A DNA stretch of 64,000 bases. Source: Nonlabens sp. MB-3u-79. GTDB taxonomy: Bacteria > Bacteroidota > Bacteroidia > Flavobacteriales > Flavobacteriaceae. Location: positions 1,968,501 through 2,032,500 of the forward strand of contig NZ_CP025116.1 of NCBI RefSeq assembly GCF_002831625.1, given 5' to 3'. Both the position numbers and the translations under genes were made by a program. Position 1 is the stretch's first letter; the number at the start of each line of letters is the position of its first letter. The notes beneath the pieces were generated by a model, which did not search any database, was not told where the DNA came from, and worked only from the letters and a program-made list of their open reading frames with translations. Shown piece by piece: positions 1-9,085 of this stretch.

Positions 1-675
1 GTTGATGGGAAAGAAATGGATAAGGAAGAATGGAAATTAATACCACCATATCTTATTGAAAGTGTAACTGTTTTAAAAGACAGTGCAGCCATCAAAAAAT
101 ATGGAAAGAAAGGAAAAAACGGCGTACTGATTATCACTACAACTCCATTAAAAAATCAAGAAACTAGATACGAGTTAAGAGGAAAAGCAGAAGCAAAACG
201 ACAAGAAACACTTCACAAACGTGAAGAATTGAGGTCAGAAAGTCAAGAACGTAGGGATTCTTTGATTCAACAAAGAATCATTCTTACAGAAGGAAAGCAT
301 GCTATAATGGAAGAGAAAAGAGCCCAGGTTGAAGCTGATAGAGAAGAGACAATGGCTCAAATATTTGAAAATGGTACAAGTGATTTTCTAATGAAGCATA
401 AAGGTCATGGCCGTCTCACTTTAGGTAACAAGGAAATTTTTTATATCACCAACATATCAAATGAAGGCTTTGAAAATTTTCAAAAAGCCCTGGAAAAAGC
501 CGGACATAATTTTAAACTGATCACACATCGCATGCAAAGTGATCGATTGGTAAAATTGAAATACGAAATCAACGGTTCCCAGCATACTTATGAAACTAGC
601 AAAGGAGTCAAGGAACTTCAGATTACATTTATAAAGGGTAAAAAAACTCCTACCATAACTACTATTCCTTATTAG
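1..675 (+). CDS. C-terminal part of a TonB-plug-like signalling protein, probably an M56 (BlaR1-type) peptidase; 5' partial
   Basis: The reading frame is open from base 1, so the gene starts before the window and only its last 224 residues are present. Near the left edge is the motif IESVTVLKDSAAIKKYGKKG followed by NGVLIITT. It matches the plug-like segment found in SusC/RagA receptors and, in Bacteroidota, also attached to the C-terminus of M56 BlaR1-like membrane peptidases. What follows is a charged, probably coiled-coil stretch rich in Q, E, R and K, then a mixed domain of about 90 residues. This is not an outer-membrane barrel, so I favour the M56-peptidase type over a SusC receptor. 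The catalytic part, if any, is outside the window. A strong hairpin terminator follows. Confidence 0.6.
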   Translation, partial: VDGKEMDKEEWKLIPPYLIESVTVLKDSAAIKKYGKKGKNGVLIITTTPLKNQETRYELRGKAEAKRQETLHKREELRSESQERRDSLIQQRIILTEGKHAIMEEKRAQVEADREETMAQIFENGTSDFLMKHKGHGRLTLGNKEIFYITNISNEGFENFQKALEKAGHNFKLITHRMQSDRLVKLKYEINGSQHTYETSKGVKELQITFIKGKKTPTITTIPY

Positions 676-705
676 AAAATAGAGATTTTTATTAGGATTA
701 TCCAC

Positions 706-747
706 AAAACCCATTCTAAATTCTAGAATGGGTTTTGCGTTTTTTTA
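706..747 (+). terminator. Rho-independent terminator
   Basis: A perfect 13-bp stem (706-718 with 724-736, AAAACCCATTCTA) with a 5-base loop is followed by GCG and seven T residues. It lies 30 bases after the stop of the partial gene at the left edge. Confidence 0.85.
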
Positions 748-783
748 ATACAGATCGGGCTGCCAAAACCTTACATTTGAGCT

Positions 784-936
784 ATGAAGAAAGAAGTATT
801 CAAACTGCTAGCCCTAATCAATAAAGCGGTCTTACCCAGCTTTACAAAAAGGCGACTGGATCTTGCCAAAGCCAGTAAATGGCAAATGGCACTTTTTGGA
901 TACAAATTATGGGTAACTAAAAACGCACTAGACTAA
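784..936 (+). CDS. Small conserved basic protein (50 aa), of the type often labelled SsrA-binding protein in Flavobacteriia
   Basis: This 50-residue ORF begins MKKEVFKLLALINKAVLPSF and ends WVTKNALD. It is basic, with aromatic residues near the end (WQMALFGYKLW). I recall very similar short proteins in many Flavobacteriia, often catalogued as SsrA-binding protein although they are far too short to be SmpB, so that name is doubtful. The stop codon overlaps the start of the next gene (TAATG), pointing to translational coupling with the BtuF-like protein. The function is unknown; a membrane-surface or nucleic-acid-binding role would fit the charge but is not shown. Confidence 0.7.
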   Translation: MKKEVFKLLALINKAVLPSFTKRRLDLAKASKWQMALFGYKLWVTKNALD

Positions 937-1772
937 TGTTTTGTAATATACCAGATCAATTAGGTAGAATGATCTCGCTTGATCAACTGCCAGAACGCAT
1001 CATATCTTTAGTACCCTCCCAAACCGAACTATTAATAGACTTAGGTCTAGAAGATAGGCTTGTGGGAGTAACTCGTTATTGTATACATCCAGCTGGATTG
1101 ATCGATAAAAAAAAGGTAGTAGGAGGTACTAAAAAAATAGTAGAATCACGTATTTTAGAGCTACAGCCAGATCTTATTATTTGTAACCGAGAAGAAAACA
1201 CACCTGCCATCGTTTCCTTTTGCGATCATATCGCACCTACTTACGTTTCTGATATAGATACCCTAGAACAAGCTCTAGAAATGATAGCTGATCTCGGGGA
1301 GCTTACAGGATCCAAATTCAAAGCAAAATCATTGATCAGAAATATCTCTAGTTCTTTCAAGACTTTGAAAAAACCAGAGTTAGAACACAAAGCTTTGTAT
1401 CTCATTTGGAAAAAACCTTATATGAGTGTTGGAAAAGGTACTTTTATCAATGACATGCTGGAGAAAGCCGGATTTATAAATGCTGCTGAAGGCTTTGTCA
1501 GATATCCAGAATTAGACGTGGAAGCCATGATCAAGCTCCAGCCAGAGGCTGTGTTTTTATCCTCAGAACCTTATCCGTTTACTGCTGATGATATTGCCGA
1601 TTTGAAACTAGCATTTCTTACAGCACCATCACAAGACCCGATTAAACCTAACGTCATTCCAGAATTTAAGGTAGTAGACGGCGAGTTGTTTTCTTGGTAT
1701 GGGTCTAGATTATTAAAGACACCAGCGTATTTACAGAGTCTACAGCCCAAGAAAAGCGATTTGACTTTTTAA
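936..1772 (+). CDS. BtuF-like helical-backbone metal/cobalamin receptor (ABC-type substrate-binding fold) without signal peptide
   Basis: The 278-residue product has the fold signature of class III periplasmic binding proteins: IISLVPSQTELLIDLGLEDR near residue 22, RYCIHP near 48, LQPDLIIC, and a second lobe ending near YGSRLLKTPAYL. Family members bind vitamin B12 or iron chelates and feed ABC importers. This copy has no hydrophobic N-terminus and no lipobox, so either it is cytoplasmic or export uses another route. No permease or ATPase lies beside it. The start is fixed by overlap with the stop of the preceding 50-residue gene. The ligand is not known; cobalamin is a guess from the BtuF resemblance and from two other B12-linked genes (meaB and the PduO-type gene) elsewhere in the window. 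Confidence 0.8.
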   Translation: MFCNIPDQLGRMISLDQLPERIISLVPSQTELLIDLGLEDRLVGVTRYCIHPAGLIDKKKVVGGTKKIVESRILELQPDLIICNREENTPAIVSFCDHIAPTYVSDIDTLEQALEMIADLGELTGSKFKAKSLIRNISSSFKTLKKPELEHKALYLIWKKPYMSVGKGTFINDMLEKAGFINAAEGFVRYPELDVEAMIKLQPEAVFLSSEPYPFTADDIADLKLAFLTAPSQDPIKPNVIPEFKVVDGELFSWYGSRLLKTPAYLQSLQPKKSDLTF

Positions 1773-1796
1773 GACAACACTTTTCTAAATTTCCTG

Positions 1797-1804
1797 TAAC
1801 TTTG
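1797..1804 (+). promoter_or_regulatory. Putative -7 promoter element of lemA operon
   Basis: TAACTTTG matches the Bacteroidota -7 consensus TAnnTTTG exactly and lies 38 bases before the lemA start codon. No clear -33 TTG is present at the usual spacing. Confidence 0.5.
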
Positions 1805-1842
1805 AGTTTAAAATAGACACAAATCAATTAAAGAATTATAAA

Positions 1843-2445
1843 ATGAGAAAAATAAGCGGATTAGGTATAGCAGGAATTATAGTAGGACTTTTAGTTATTT
1901 ACGGTATCTATTGGTACAACAGTACTATAGGAACCAATGAAGGTGTAACCAGCTCTTGGGCAAATGTAGAAACCACCTATCAAAGGCGTAATGACTTAAT
2001 TCCTAATATTGTAGCAACAGCTAAGAAGTATGCTGAGTTTGAACAAGAAACCTTGATTGGAGTTATTGAAGCGCGCTCAAACGCTACTTCTATCAAAGTG
2101 GATGCCTCTGAACTCACAGAAGAAAATATAGCGGCCTACTCTAAAGCACAAAGTGCCGTAAGTACAGGACTGGGAAGACTTCTAGCCACTTATGAAAATT
2201 ACCCTGACCTCAAGGCAAATGAAAACTTTAAGGAGTTGATCAATGAGTTAAGTCGTTCTGAAAATAGAATTAGTGTTGCCAGAACACGCTACAACGATGC
2301 TGTAAAGATTTACAATGTGAAGATCAAACGCTTTCCAGGAAATATAATGGCAGGTGTTTATGGCTTTGATGAGGCAGCATTTTTTAAAGCAGACGAAGGT
2401 GCAGAAAAAGCCCCTGATGTAGACAACTTATTTGGAAATAATTAA
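1843..2445 (+). CDS. lemA: LemA family protein
   Basis: The product has 200 residues. One N-terminal membrane anchor (about residues 7-24) precedes a helical LemA domain containing the family motif WANVETTYQRRNDLIPNIVA. A later stretch, ARTRYNDAVKIYNVKIKRFP, is also characteristic. LemA proteins are anchored with a short N-terminus outside the cell or periplasm; their biochemical role is not settled. The gene is followed after two bases by a TPM-domain gene and then a second one, a common arrangement in Bacteroidota that suggests a shared envelope function. The start is an ATG behind a TAnnTTTG promoter element. Confidence 0.92.
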   Translation: MRKISGLGIAGIIVGLLVIYGIYWYNSTIGTNEGVTSSWANVETTYQRRNDLIPNIVATAKKYAEFEQETLIGVIEARSNATSIKVDASELTEENIAAYSKAQSAVSTGLGRLLATYENYPDLKANENFKELINELSRSENRISVARTRYNDAVKIYNVKIKRFPGNIMAGVYGFDEAAFFKADEGAEKAPDVDNLFGNN

Positions 2446-2447
2446 GG

Positions 2448-2885
2448 ATGTCAGTTAAAGTAGAGGACTTTCTCAACGCTTCACAAGAGCAAGCAATTAT
2501 AGAAGCCATTCGTCAAGCTGAAATGCGTACGAGTGGAGAAATACGGGTGCATCTAGAATCCGAATGCAGTGAGCCTGTGAAACGCGCCCAAGAATTATTT
2601 CATTTGCTTAAAATGGATAATACTAAAGAAGAAAACGGAATTCTCTTTTACGTCTCCATAGATGATAAAAAGTTTGCTTTAATAGGGGATCGTGGTATTC
2701 ACGCCAGAGTAGGAGATGATTTTTGGAGCGCTGTAAGAGATGAAGTTTTGTCTCGCTTTCGCGAAAGCGAATTCCAAAACGGCCTCATCGCAGGCATAGA
2801 ACTAGTAGGTAAAAAACTTGCGGCCCATTTCCCTTGGGATACGGATGATACCAATGAACTTTCTGACGAAATATCTGTAAGCTGA
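2448..2885 (+). CDS. TPM domain protein (soluble, short form)
   Basis: The 145-residue product is a single TPM domain (TLP18.3/Psb32/MOLO-1 fold) without signal peptide or membrane segment. Visible motifs are EAIRQAEMRTSGEIRVHLE, then NGILFYVSIDDKKFALIGDRGIHARVG written here in two parts (NGILFYVSIDDKKFALIGD and RGIHARVG), and a final GIELVGKKLAAHFP. The gene lies between lemA (2-base gap) and the membrane TPM protein (1-base overlap) and is surely co-transcribed. The palindromic repeat at 2754-2769 lies inside it and encodes RFRES in the segment VLSRFRESEF. Confidence 0.88.
   Translation: MSVKVEDFLNASQEQAIIEAIRQAEMRTSGEIRVHLESECSEPVKRAQELFHLLKMDNTKEENGILFYVSIDDKKFALIGDRGIHARVGDDFWSAVRDEVLSRFRESEFQNGLIAGIELVGKKLAAHFPWDTDDTNELSDEISVS
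2754..2769. repeat. Highly iterated palindrome copy 1 (CGCTTTCGCGAAAGCG)
   Basis: Perfect 16-mer inside the short TPM gene; frame RFRES. Extended symmetry to 18 bp (2753-2770). Confidence 0.95.
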
Positions 2886-3652
2886 TGAAGTATTTCTTAT
2901 ACATAACCCTAGCTTTTTTAAGCTGTTCTAACTTTGCTCAAGCGCAGTTTGATATTCCTAATCGTCCTTCAGATGGGCAACAAGCTTTTGTTTACGATTA
3001 CGTAGACCTATTGCCCAAAGCACAAAAAGAGGCGCTCAACCTCAAGTTAAAACGCTATGCAGATACGACTTCTACGCAAATTGTATTTGCTATTATTAAC
3101 AGTGCTAATGGAGAAGAACTGGACGGACTTGGAGCAAAGTGGGGTCAAAAATGGGGAATAGGTCAAAAAGATGCCGATAATGGTATTTTATTAATTCTTG
3201 CTGTGAATGATCGTAAAGTAGATATCAATACAGGCTACGGTATCGAGTCGATATTATCGGATTCTGATGCAGAACGTATCGTTAATCGCGTATTGGTTCC
3301 CAATTTTAGGAGCAAAAATTATTATGCAGGACTTGATCAAGGAGCAGATGCTATTTTTCAGGGCCTTCAAGGCGAGTTTAAAGGTTCTGCTGCGGCAAGC
3401 GATGGCATTCCTTGGTCTTTTTTATTGATCATGGGAGTTTTTCTTTTGATCGTTATTCTTAACGTACGCAATAAAAATAAAGGTGGTGGTACAGGGAGCA
3501 GGAATCCTGGAGGCTCTTTACTAGATATTATCGTTTTAAGCAGTTTGGGACGAGGTGGTTTTGGTGGTGGCGGTAGCAGCTCCGGTGGTGGTTTTGGTGG
3601 CGGCTTCGGTGGTGGCGGTTTCGGCGGCGGCGGCGCTGGTGGTAGCTGGTAG
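2885..3652 (+). CDS. TPM domain membrane protein with glycine-rich tail (YgcG-like)
   Basis: The 255-residue product has a signal peptide (about residues 1-20, ending FAQAQ), a TPM domain (about 35-150, with VYDYVDLL and NGILLILAVNDRKVDINTGYG), one membrane segment (about 175-192) and a C-terminal glycine/serine-rich tail of repeated GGGFGGG. This is the usual YgcG-type layout: periplasmic TPM domain, helix and low-complexity cytoplasmic tail. Its start overlaps the stop of the preceding TPM gene by one base. The exact role is unknown; TPM domains have been linked to phosphatase or membrane-quality functions. Confidence 0.9.
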   Translation: MKYFLYITLAFLSCSNFAQAQFDIPNRPSDGQQAFVYDYVDLLPKAQKEALNLKLKRYADTTSTQIVFAIINSANGEELDGLGAKWGQKWGIGQKDADNGILLILAVNDRKVDINTGYGIESILSDSDAERIVNRVLVPNFRSKNYYAGLDQGADAIFQGLQGEFKGSAAASDGIPWSFLLIMGVFLLIVILNVRNKNKGGGTGSRNPGGSLLDIIVLSSLGRGGFGGGGSSSGGGFGGGFGGGGFGGGGAGGSW

Positions 3653-3748
3653 TTATTACTTCTTAAGTGATTGATGCTCTCTAGCCATGGGGTAAGCGGT
3701 CCCAAAAATGCCACAAGACCTAAGAATTGAAATAGTGTAGATGGCCTT

Positions 3749-6700
3749 CTATCGCTTTAAGGAAAAATGGCCTTTCACTTCTATATTACCTCTGGTGTCC
3801 TCTATTTCTAATAAGAACCAATAGTCTGAAGAAGGCATAGGATTGCCATTATATATTCCATCCCAACCGTTACTATCCTTACCGTAGCTTTTTAATAATT
3901 TGCCATACCGGTCAAAAATGTAAAAGGTCGCATTATCAAACGTATCAATCCCTTCCACGTACCAAGTATCATTAAAACTATCATTGTTAGGTGTGAAAAA
4001 CCTAGGGTAATCTATAATCAAAACAAGTTGTGGAGGAGAAGGTGCACAGCCGTTTAGGTCGATGACACTCACCTCGTGAAAACCTCTACTCACATTAGTA
4101 AACAGGTTACTTAATTGCGCTGGACCGTTGTCTAATATAAATCTATAATCTCCCGTACCGTTAACAGTAACCCTAATGGAATTTGGATCTTCAAAGTTAG
4201 TAGAGGCTACAAAGTTTACCATAGGTGTTTCTGATGCTATGACTGTAAAGTTTATAGCGGGGGCTGTACAACCTCTATTACTGGTTACTTGAACGCTATA
4301 GTTTCCGGCTGCGGTGATGTTAATGTTGCTCGTAGTTGCTCCTGTAGACCAGAGGTAGCTTTCTCCAAAGACAGCATTGGAAGCATCTACGTTAACAAAT
4401 GTATTGTTACAAATAATATGTACAGGATCTATCACCAAAATAGGTAATGGATCTACAAACGCTTCAAAGGTACCGGTACTGCTGCAGTTTGTTGTGGTGT
4501 TGGTAACTCTTATATAGAAGGTGTCTGATTGATTAACAGAAACGTTGGTATCTGTGATTTGGTTCGTTTCAGCATCAGCATCTATCAAAGTAGGATAAAA
4601 TTGAACGCTGTGGTTTGTGGGGTCTAAACCGTTTAAGATACTACTGATATTGCTGGATAAATTAAAATTGCGAATTCCATCAAAATTATCATCACAAATT
4701 CTGATGTCATAACTTCCTGCTGAAGCGATTTGTGGTGCTGCCAGGATTCTTAAGTTAAAAGGAGCAGTAGAGAAACAGCCACTAACTCCATTTTCTACTC
4801 TTATAAATAAAGAGGTGTTGTTTGCGGTATAATTATAGTCCGTATTCAATGCGTTTGTTGCGTTGATCGCATCGAGGTTTGTGCTATAAAAGCTGGTGCT
4901 AAAACCGGCAGGTAAAGGATCTATAAACAAAGGAGTGACTTCGTCTAGTTGGGCCGTTTGGGTTGGGTTTTCACAAATGGAGAAGTCACTAACAGTTAAT
5001 AGTTCAGGGGGTAGGTTGACCATTAAATCTAAGGTGCCTATACTAAAACACATAGAAACAGTATTGTAGTACCTTAAATAAACCGATTGCGGATTTGTAG
5101 TGTTGGTAAAAGAAGCATCGTTACTAATAGGGTTGAGATCATTTGTTGCATCAGCAATGCTGGTATGCCATGACAAAGTAGAATTAAAAGGTCGCGAGCC
5201 CACGAGATCTGTTTCTCTTGTTGTCAAATCAAATACAGCAAAACCGTCTAAATCTGTGTCGCATAAAATCGAAGGTGAGATGTCATTAGTTTGTGGACTG
5301 TCGATAACATTATAAACAATATCCTCCACTACAAAACAATTCACATCATTACCTATTCTCGCATAAATAGTCTGAGGGTTTACTGTATTTGTAAAATTAA
5401 GGCCTAATGGATTTGTATTGGACTCTGCCTCTAATATAGATACATGGAAGGATACGTTTAGGTTAGCAGTGATTCCTGCTCTTATTCCATCTATGGATTG
5501 CTGTAAGTCAAACGTAAAAAAACCATCATTATCATCATCACAAATCCTTAAATCTGCTGGAGCATTGTAGGTGGGAGATTCATCTACTTGTATGAGAAAG
5601 GAATCTACTCCATAACAAGAAATATCGGTATCATTTTCTACTCTTGCCCAAATCGTTTGTGGATTGCTTGTATTTTGATAAGCACTGAACTTATCGATTT
5701 CATTGTTTCTTGCGTTGGCATCGGTACTATTTCTATAATAGCGCACTGTTTTACCCATCTGACCATTTAATATTTCAAAATCTTTAATGGAAAAGAAAAA
5801 GTCTTCCACATTATCAGCGTCTGATTCACAAAGTTGATAAGTGCTGATGCTTGGGAATACGGGTAATGTATTGACTATAATAGGTTGTATAACAATAGTT
5901 TCACAGCCGGTTATCGTGTTTTCAACTCGCACAAATATGGATGTTGTTTGTGTGTTATAATTGGTAGGGTTGGAGATAGGGTTGGTTCCTAATTCGGCAT
6001 CCAAAAAATTATTGTGGTACGTAATGGCTCTATTTGCGTCAGTTGTTAGTTGTGTCTCTTGAGAGCTAAGGTTTATCAAGGAAAAACCATCTTGATCGTT
6101 ATCGCAAATTATAAAACCTGCGGGTGTTCCAGATACAGGAGCTGGCAGAATGTTTATTTGCATCGTTTGGTTATCACTGCATCCATTCGGTGCAATTAAC
6201 TCTGCATAAACAGTAAATGGATTGGTCGTATTTACAACACTTGTAACAGCATTAATTCTATCATCTGCATCTGTTTGTGATAAGTAATAAAGAACACTAT
6301 GGTCATTACCAAAAGCCCCTCTTACCGCATTGTCAAATTCATTAAGTGGAATAGTAGTAACAAGATCTTGATCTTCATCACAATAGGTTTGATCAGGAAC
6401 AGCTGCCGATTCAAAATAAGGCTCCACCCTAATCTCAAATTCTGCAAACTCGGTACAAGTAGGACTATTTATTCTTATGTACAATGTTTGAGGATTGGTA
6501 AGATTTGTATAACCTATCAAAGGATCCAGTTGATTTATATCAGAAAGTTGATCCATTTCAGATTCAAAGAATTCAATATCCACATTTGGAATGCCATTGA
6601 TAAATCCCAAGGCAATTTCTTCTAAACTAAAGCTTTCAAACCCGTCATTACTAATATCATCACATTGTGATTGGTCTATAATATTTGTTCTGTCTAATAA

Positions 6701-8590
6701 AAGATTTGTATAAAGGTCCAGAGGGGAAATGGTGGCACAGCCTGTAGTTAATGATTCAAATCTAATATAGACACGTTGTATCCTAGGTGTGATGTTATCA
6801 TAAGAATTAGGATTGGTAATGGCATTTACATTGTTATCTGCGTCTGCTTGAGAGGTATGATAACTAATATTGAAATTACTTGGAGCAGTTGTGAAATCAG
6901 GAATAACACTGGACAGATTAAAGGTAGCAAAACCGTTTTGATCTGTATCACAGGCATCTATTACTTCTAAATCACTATTTAGGGAAGGTGGTAAAACGAT
7001 ATTTATGGTCACTTCGCTTACAGCAAAACAGCCACTAATAGTGTTATAAACTCGAGCAAATATGGTGTCTGGATTTGAAAAATTGGTATACGTACCAGAA
7101 AGAGGTGATGTGTTGTTGAGGGCTTCACTTTCTGTAAGATGATAAGAAATGGCAACATTGGAAGTAGCAGTAGTTACTCCAGAATCTAATGTAGACAGAT
7201 TTATATTTAATATACCATCACTATTGTTATCACAAGTATTGAAAGTGAAGTCTGTGGCTACAAGTGCATCATTAACGATGAGTTGGACTGGTTGTATGCC
7301 TTGACAGCCTGTATTTAAATCATTAATGCGTATGTAGATCGTTTGTGGGCTAATGGTATTTGTATAGTTATCAGGTAGTTGACCCACTTCATTTTGTGCG
7401 TCAGTTTGATCAAAATAAAAGTCTGTAGTATAGTTCCCTGCAGGAAGTTGTGTCAGAGCATTGTTACCCAAGTTGAGTAAATCAAAAGATTCAAAGCCAT
7501 CTGCACTGGAGTCATCACATAGCGATTGATCAGCAATATTAATATTGAGTTGGTTGGGGTCGACAGTGACAAAGACGTCATCTGTGATAATACAATTAGA
7601 ACCAGGAAGGGCGATACTTATTTCTACTCGATAATTTCCAGTAGTGTCAGCAACAAGAGTACTGCTGGTTTGTCCTAGAAGTTCTGTGTTATCTCTGAAC
7701 CATCTAAAAGTGGCTAGATTGTTACCTATGTCTGCATTTAGCGTGGCTTCAATACAAGGAAATAAATCTGGGCCTAGATCTACTTCGGCTTGTAAACTGC
7801 CGGCCTCAATAAAAATAGCACTGTCATATGCGGTTGGATCAAAGTTGGATTGATCTGCTATAACCATTTTAAGGTGATAGACCGTATTAGGAAGAACCGT
7901 TGCTGCAGCAGTTAAAGTTACTGTACGTCCCTCAAAATTAGTATCGCCTAACATCTGACCTGCAAAAAAACTTTGATTTGCGGCGTGACATTGTCCTACC
8001 ACCTCTGGGTGAATGGTGTCTATACCCACTGGAGTACTGGTGTTGGGGAGCACGGCAATATTTTGATAAGTACCGCCTTGTGGTCTTAGTAATAAAGCAA
8101 ACCGATCACCTACGTTGCATGGAAAGTCTAATTGATATTCTTCTGAGGCGAGTAAGTAGTTGAAACTAATTCTATTTGAGCTGCTTATGAGATCAAACTC
8201 TATGACAGTTGCATTCACTGTATTTGTGATTCCTGTAATATTCTCCAGATCATTATCTCCAGTCCAAGCAGCTGTTCCATCACTTAAATCTGTGGTAATT
8301 AGTGTGTTTCCTATACGATTGCCATCACCAGTACTCAAAAAGAAACCATCTGAAAAAGGAAATGAAGAACCACCTTGCGTAAAACTGCCGAAACTATTTA
8401 ATCCATCAACATTGCCATTTATACTTGAGCTAACATTAGATATCTCCATACAGTCATTACCCAATGCTTGCTGTACTAATTGATCCACCGGTAGTGTGGT
8501 AGTGGTATTGATGAGTTGGGAAAAACTTTGACAACTTATCAATAAGAAAATGATCAAGAAGAGCTCTTTATTTAAATGATTGCAGTTCAA
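3749..8590 (-). CDS. Large T9SS type B sorting-domain protein with choice-of-anchor L domain and about 11 repeats
   Basis: The 1613-residue product begins with a signal peptide (LFLIIFLLISCQSFSQ). Residues about 30-270 resemble the choice-of-anchor L domain (LNSFGSFTQGGSSFPFSDGF; LASEEYQLDFPCNVGDRFAL). Residues about 350-1390 hold about eleven units of roughly 95 residues, each opening with a Cys-Asp motif such as CDDDNDGFFTF, CDTDLDGFAVF or CDNDQDGFSLI and closing with a phrase like NPQTIYARIGN. An Ig/PKD-like segment (YLWSTGATTSNINITAAGNY) follows. The protein ends with a gliding-motility-type (type B) sorting domain: FTPNNDSFNDTW, YIFDRYGKLLKSYG, DYWFLLEIEDTRG. Secretion by T9SS to the cell surface is expected. 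Adhesion is an inference. The DxDxDG-like loops may bind calcium. Confidence 0.93.
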   Translation of the reverse strand: MNCNHLNKELFLIIFLLISCQSFSQLINTTTTLPVDQLVQQALGNDCMEISNVSSSINGNVDGLNSFGSFTQGGSSFPFSDGFFLSTGDGNRIGNTLITTDLSDGTAAWTGDNDLENITGITNTVNATVIEFDLISSSNRISFNYLLASEEYQLDFPCNVGDRFALLLRPQGGTYQNIAVLPNTSTPVGIDTIHPEVVGQCHAANQSFFAGQMLGDTNFEGRTVTLTAAATVLPNTVYHLKMVIADQSNFDPTAYDSAIFIEAGSLQAEVDLGPDLFPCIEATLNADIGNNLATFRWFRDNTELLGQTSSTLVADTTGNYRVEISIALPGSNCIITDDVFVTVDPNQLNINIADQSLCDDSSADGFESFDLLNLGNNALTQLPAGNYTTDFYFDQTDAQNEVGQLPDNYTNTISPQTIYIRINDLNTGCQGIQPVQLIVNDALVATDFTFNTCDNNSDGILNINLSTLDSGVTTATSNVAISYHLTESEALNNTSPLSGTYTNFSNPDTIFARVYNTISGCFAVSEVTINIVLPPSLNSDLEVIDACDTDQNGFATFNLSSVIPDFTTAPSNFNISYHTSQADADNNVNAITNPNSYDNITPRIQRVYIRFESLTTGCATISPLDLYTNLLLDRTNIIDQSQCDDISNDGFESFSLEEIALGFINGIPNVDIEFFESEMDQLSDINQLDPLIGYTNLTNPQTLYIRINSPTCTEFAEFEIRVEPYFESAAVPDQTYCDEDQDLVTTIPLNEFDNAVRGAFGNDHSVLYYLSQTDADDRINAVTSVVNTTNPFTVYAELIAPNGCSDNQTMQINILPAPVSGTPAGFIICDNDQDGFSLINLSSQETQLTTDANRAITYHNNFLDAELGTNPISNPTNYNTQTTSIFVRVENTITGCETIVIQPIIVNTLPVFPSISTYQLCESDADNVEDFFFSIKDFEILNGQMGKTVRYYRNSTDANARNNEIDKFSAYQNTSNPQTIWARVENDTDISCYGVDSFLIQVDESPTYNAPADLRICDDDNDGFFTFDLQQSIDGIRAGITANLNVSFHVSILEAESNTNPLGLNFTNTVNPQTIYARIGNDVNCFVVEDIVYNVIDSPQTNDISPSILCDTDLDGFAVFDLTTRETDLVGSRPFNSTLSWHTSIADATNDLNPISNDASFTNTTNPQSVYLRYYNTVSMCFSIGTLDLMVNLPPELLTVSDFSICENPTQTAQLDEVTPLFIDPLPAGFSTSFYSTNLDAINATNALNTDYNYTANNTSLFIRVENGVSGCFSTAPFNLRILAAPQIASAGSYDIRICDDNFDGIRNFNLSSNISSILNGLDPTNHSVQFYPTLIDADAETNQITDTNVSVNQSDTFYIRVTNTTTNCSSTGTFEAFVDPLPILVIDPVHIICNNTFVNVDASNAVFGESYLWSTGATTSNINITAAGNYSVQVTSNRGCTAPAINFTVIASETPMVNFVASTNFEDPNSIRVTVNGTGDYRFILDNGPAQLSNLFTNVSRGFHEVSVIDLNGCAPSPPQLVLIIDYPRFFTPNNDSFNDTWYVEGIDTFDNATFYIFDRYGKLLKSYGKDSNGWDGIYNGNPMPSSDYWFLLEIEDTRGNIEVKGHFSLKR

Positions 8591-8634
8591 GTTAGCGCGT
8601 TTTTAGGGGAGTTCCAGTTCAGTGTGATAGAGCG

Positions 8635-8642
8635 CAAAAATA
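8635..8642 (-). promoter_or_regulatory. Putative -7 promoter element of the T9SS cargo gene
   Basis: On the minus strand this reads TATTTTTG, an exact TAnnTTTG match, 44 bases before the start codon of the large exported protein. No -33 TTG is seen at the expected distance. Confidence 0.45.
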
Positions 8643-8849
8643 TTATTTAACTACTACTTAATACGATAAAATATATCTAAATTTAATTGTGGTTTATTCA
8701 CCTAAACTTTAAAAAGAAGGTCGCACTAGTTAACTGTATGTAAATCAAAATATTAAAAATATATTTAGTACTTTTTTTAATCAAAAAGCCGAATATTTTA
8801 TTGCCGTTAGTCGACTGTCTAAAAGGCGATAAACACGGTTTTAACTGCG

Positions 8850-8857
8850 TATATTTG
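8850..8857 (+). promoter_or_regulatory. Putative -7 promoter element
   Basis: TATATTTG matches TAnnTTTG exactly and lies 18 bases before the ATG at 8876. It supports that ATG over an upstream in-frame start at 8801, which would lie before the predicted transcription start. Confidence 0.6.
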
Positions 8858-8875
8858 CACACCAATTTGAGAATT

Positions 8876-9058
8876 ATGGCATTGAATAAAAATGGAGTTT
8901 TAGGATGGGCAACTTTGATCATGATCATCGTTGGTTTAGGACTTATTGCATTAGGTGCTTTTAAGTATCAAGAAGTTGCAGGTTATGGATTTGCAGCGGT
9001 AGGAGTTGGTTTTTTTGCTATCGCGTGGGTTTTTAATGCGCTTAAAGGAAGAGTATAG
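8876..9058 (+). CDS. Small two-helix membrane protein, CAL67264-like family
   Basis: The 60-residue product begins MALNKNGVLGWATLIMIIVG and has two hydrophobic segments (about residues 8-28 and 36-55) joined by FKYQEVAGYG. I recall nearly identical small proteins throughout Flavobacteriaceae, catalogued as CAL67264 family membrane proteins, with no known function. The next gene begins near its stop and they probably share a transcript with ettA. The start was chosen from the promoter element 18 bases upstream. Confidence 0.8.
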   Translation: MALNKNGVLGWATLIMIIVGLGLIALGAFKYQEVAGYGFAAVGVGFFAIAWVFNALKGRV

Positions 9059-9085
9059 GTGAAAGAAGTGATCCACTTTAAAGAC

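Noticed and set aside
3367..3714. Proline-rich minus-strand ORF
   Set aside because: It is the antisense shadow of the Gly-rich tail of the TPM protein (GGC/GGT repeats read as Pro/Ala).
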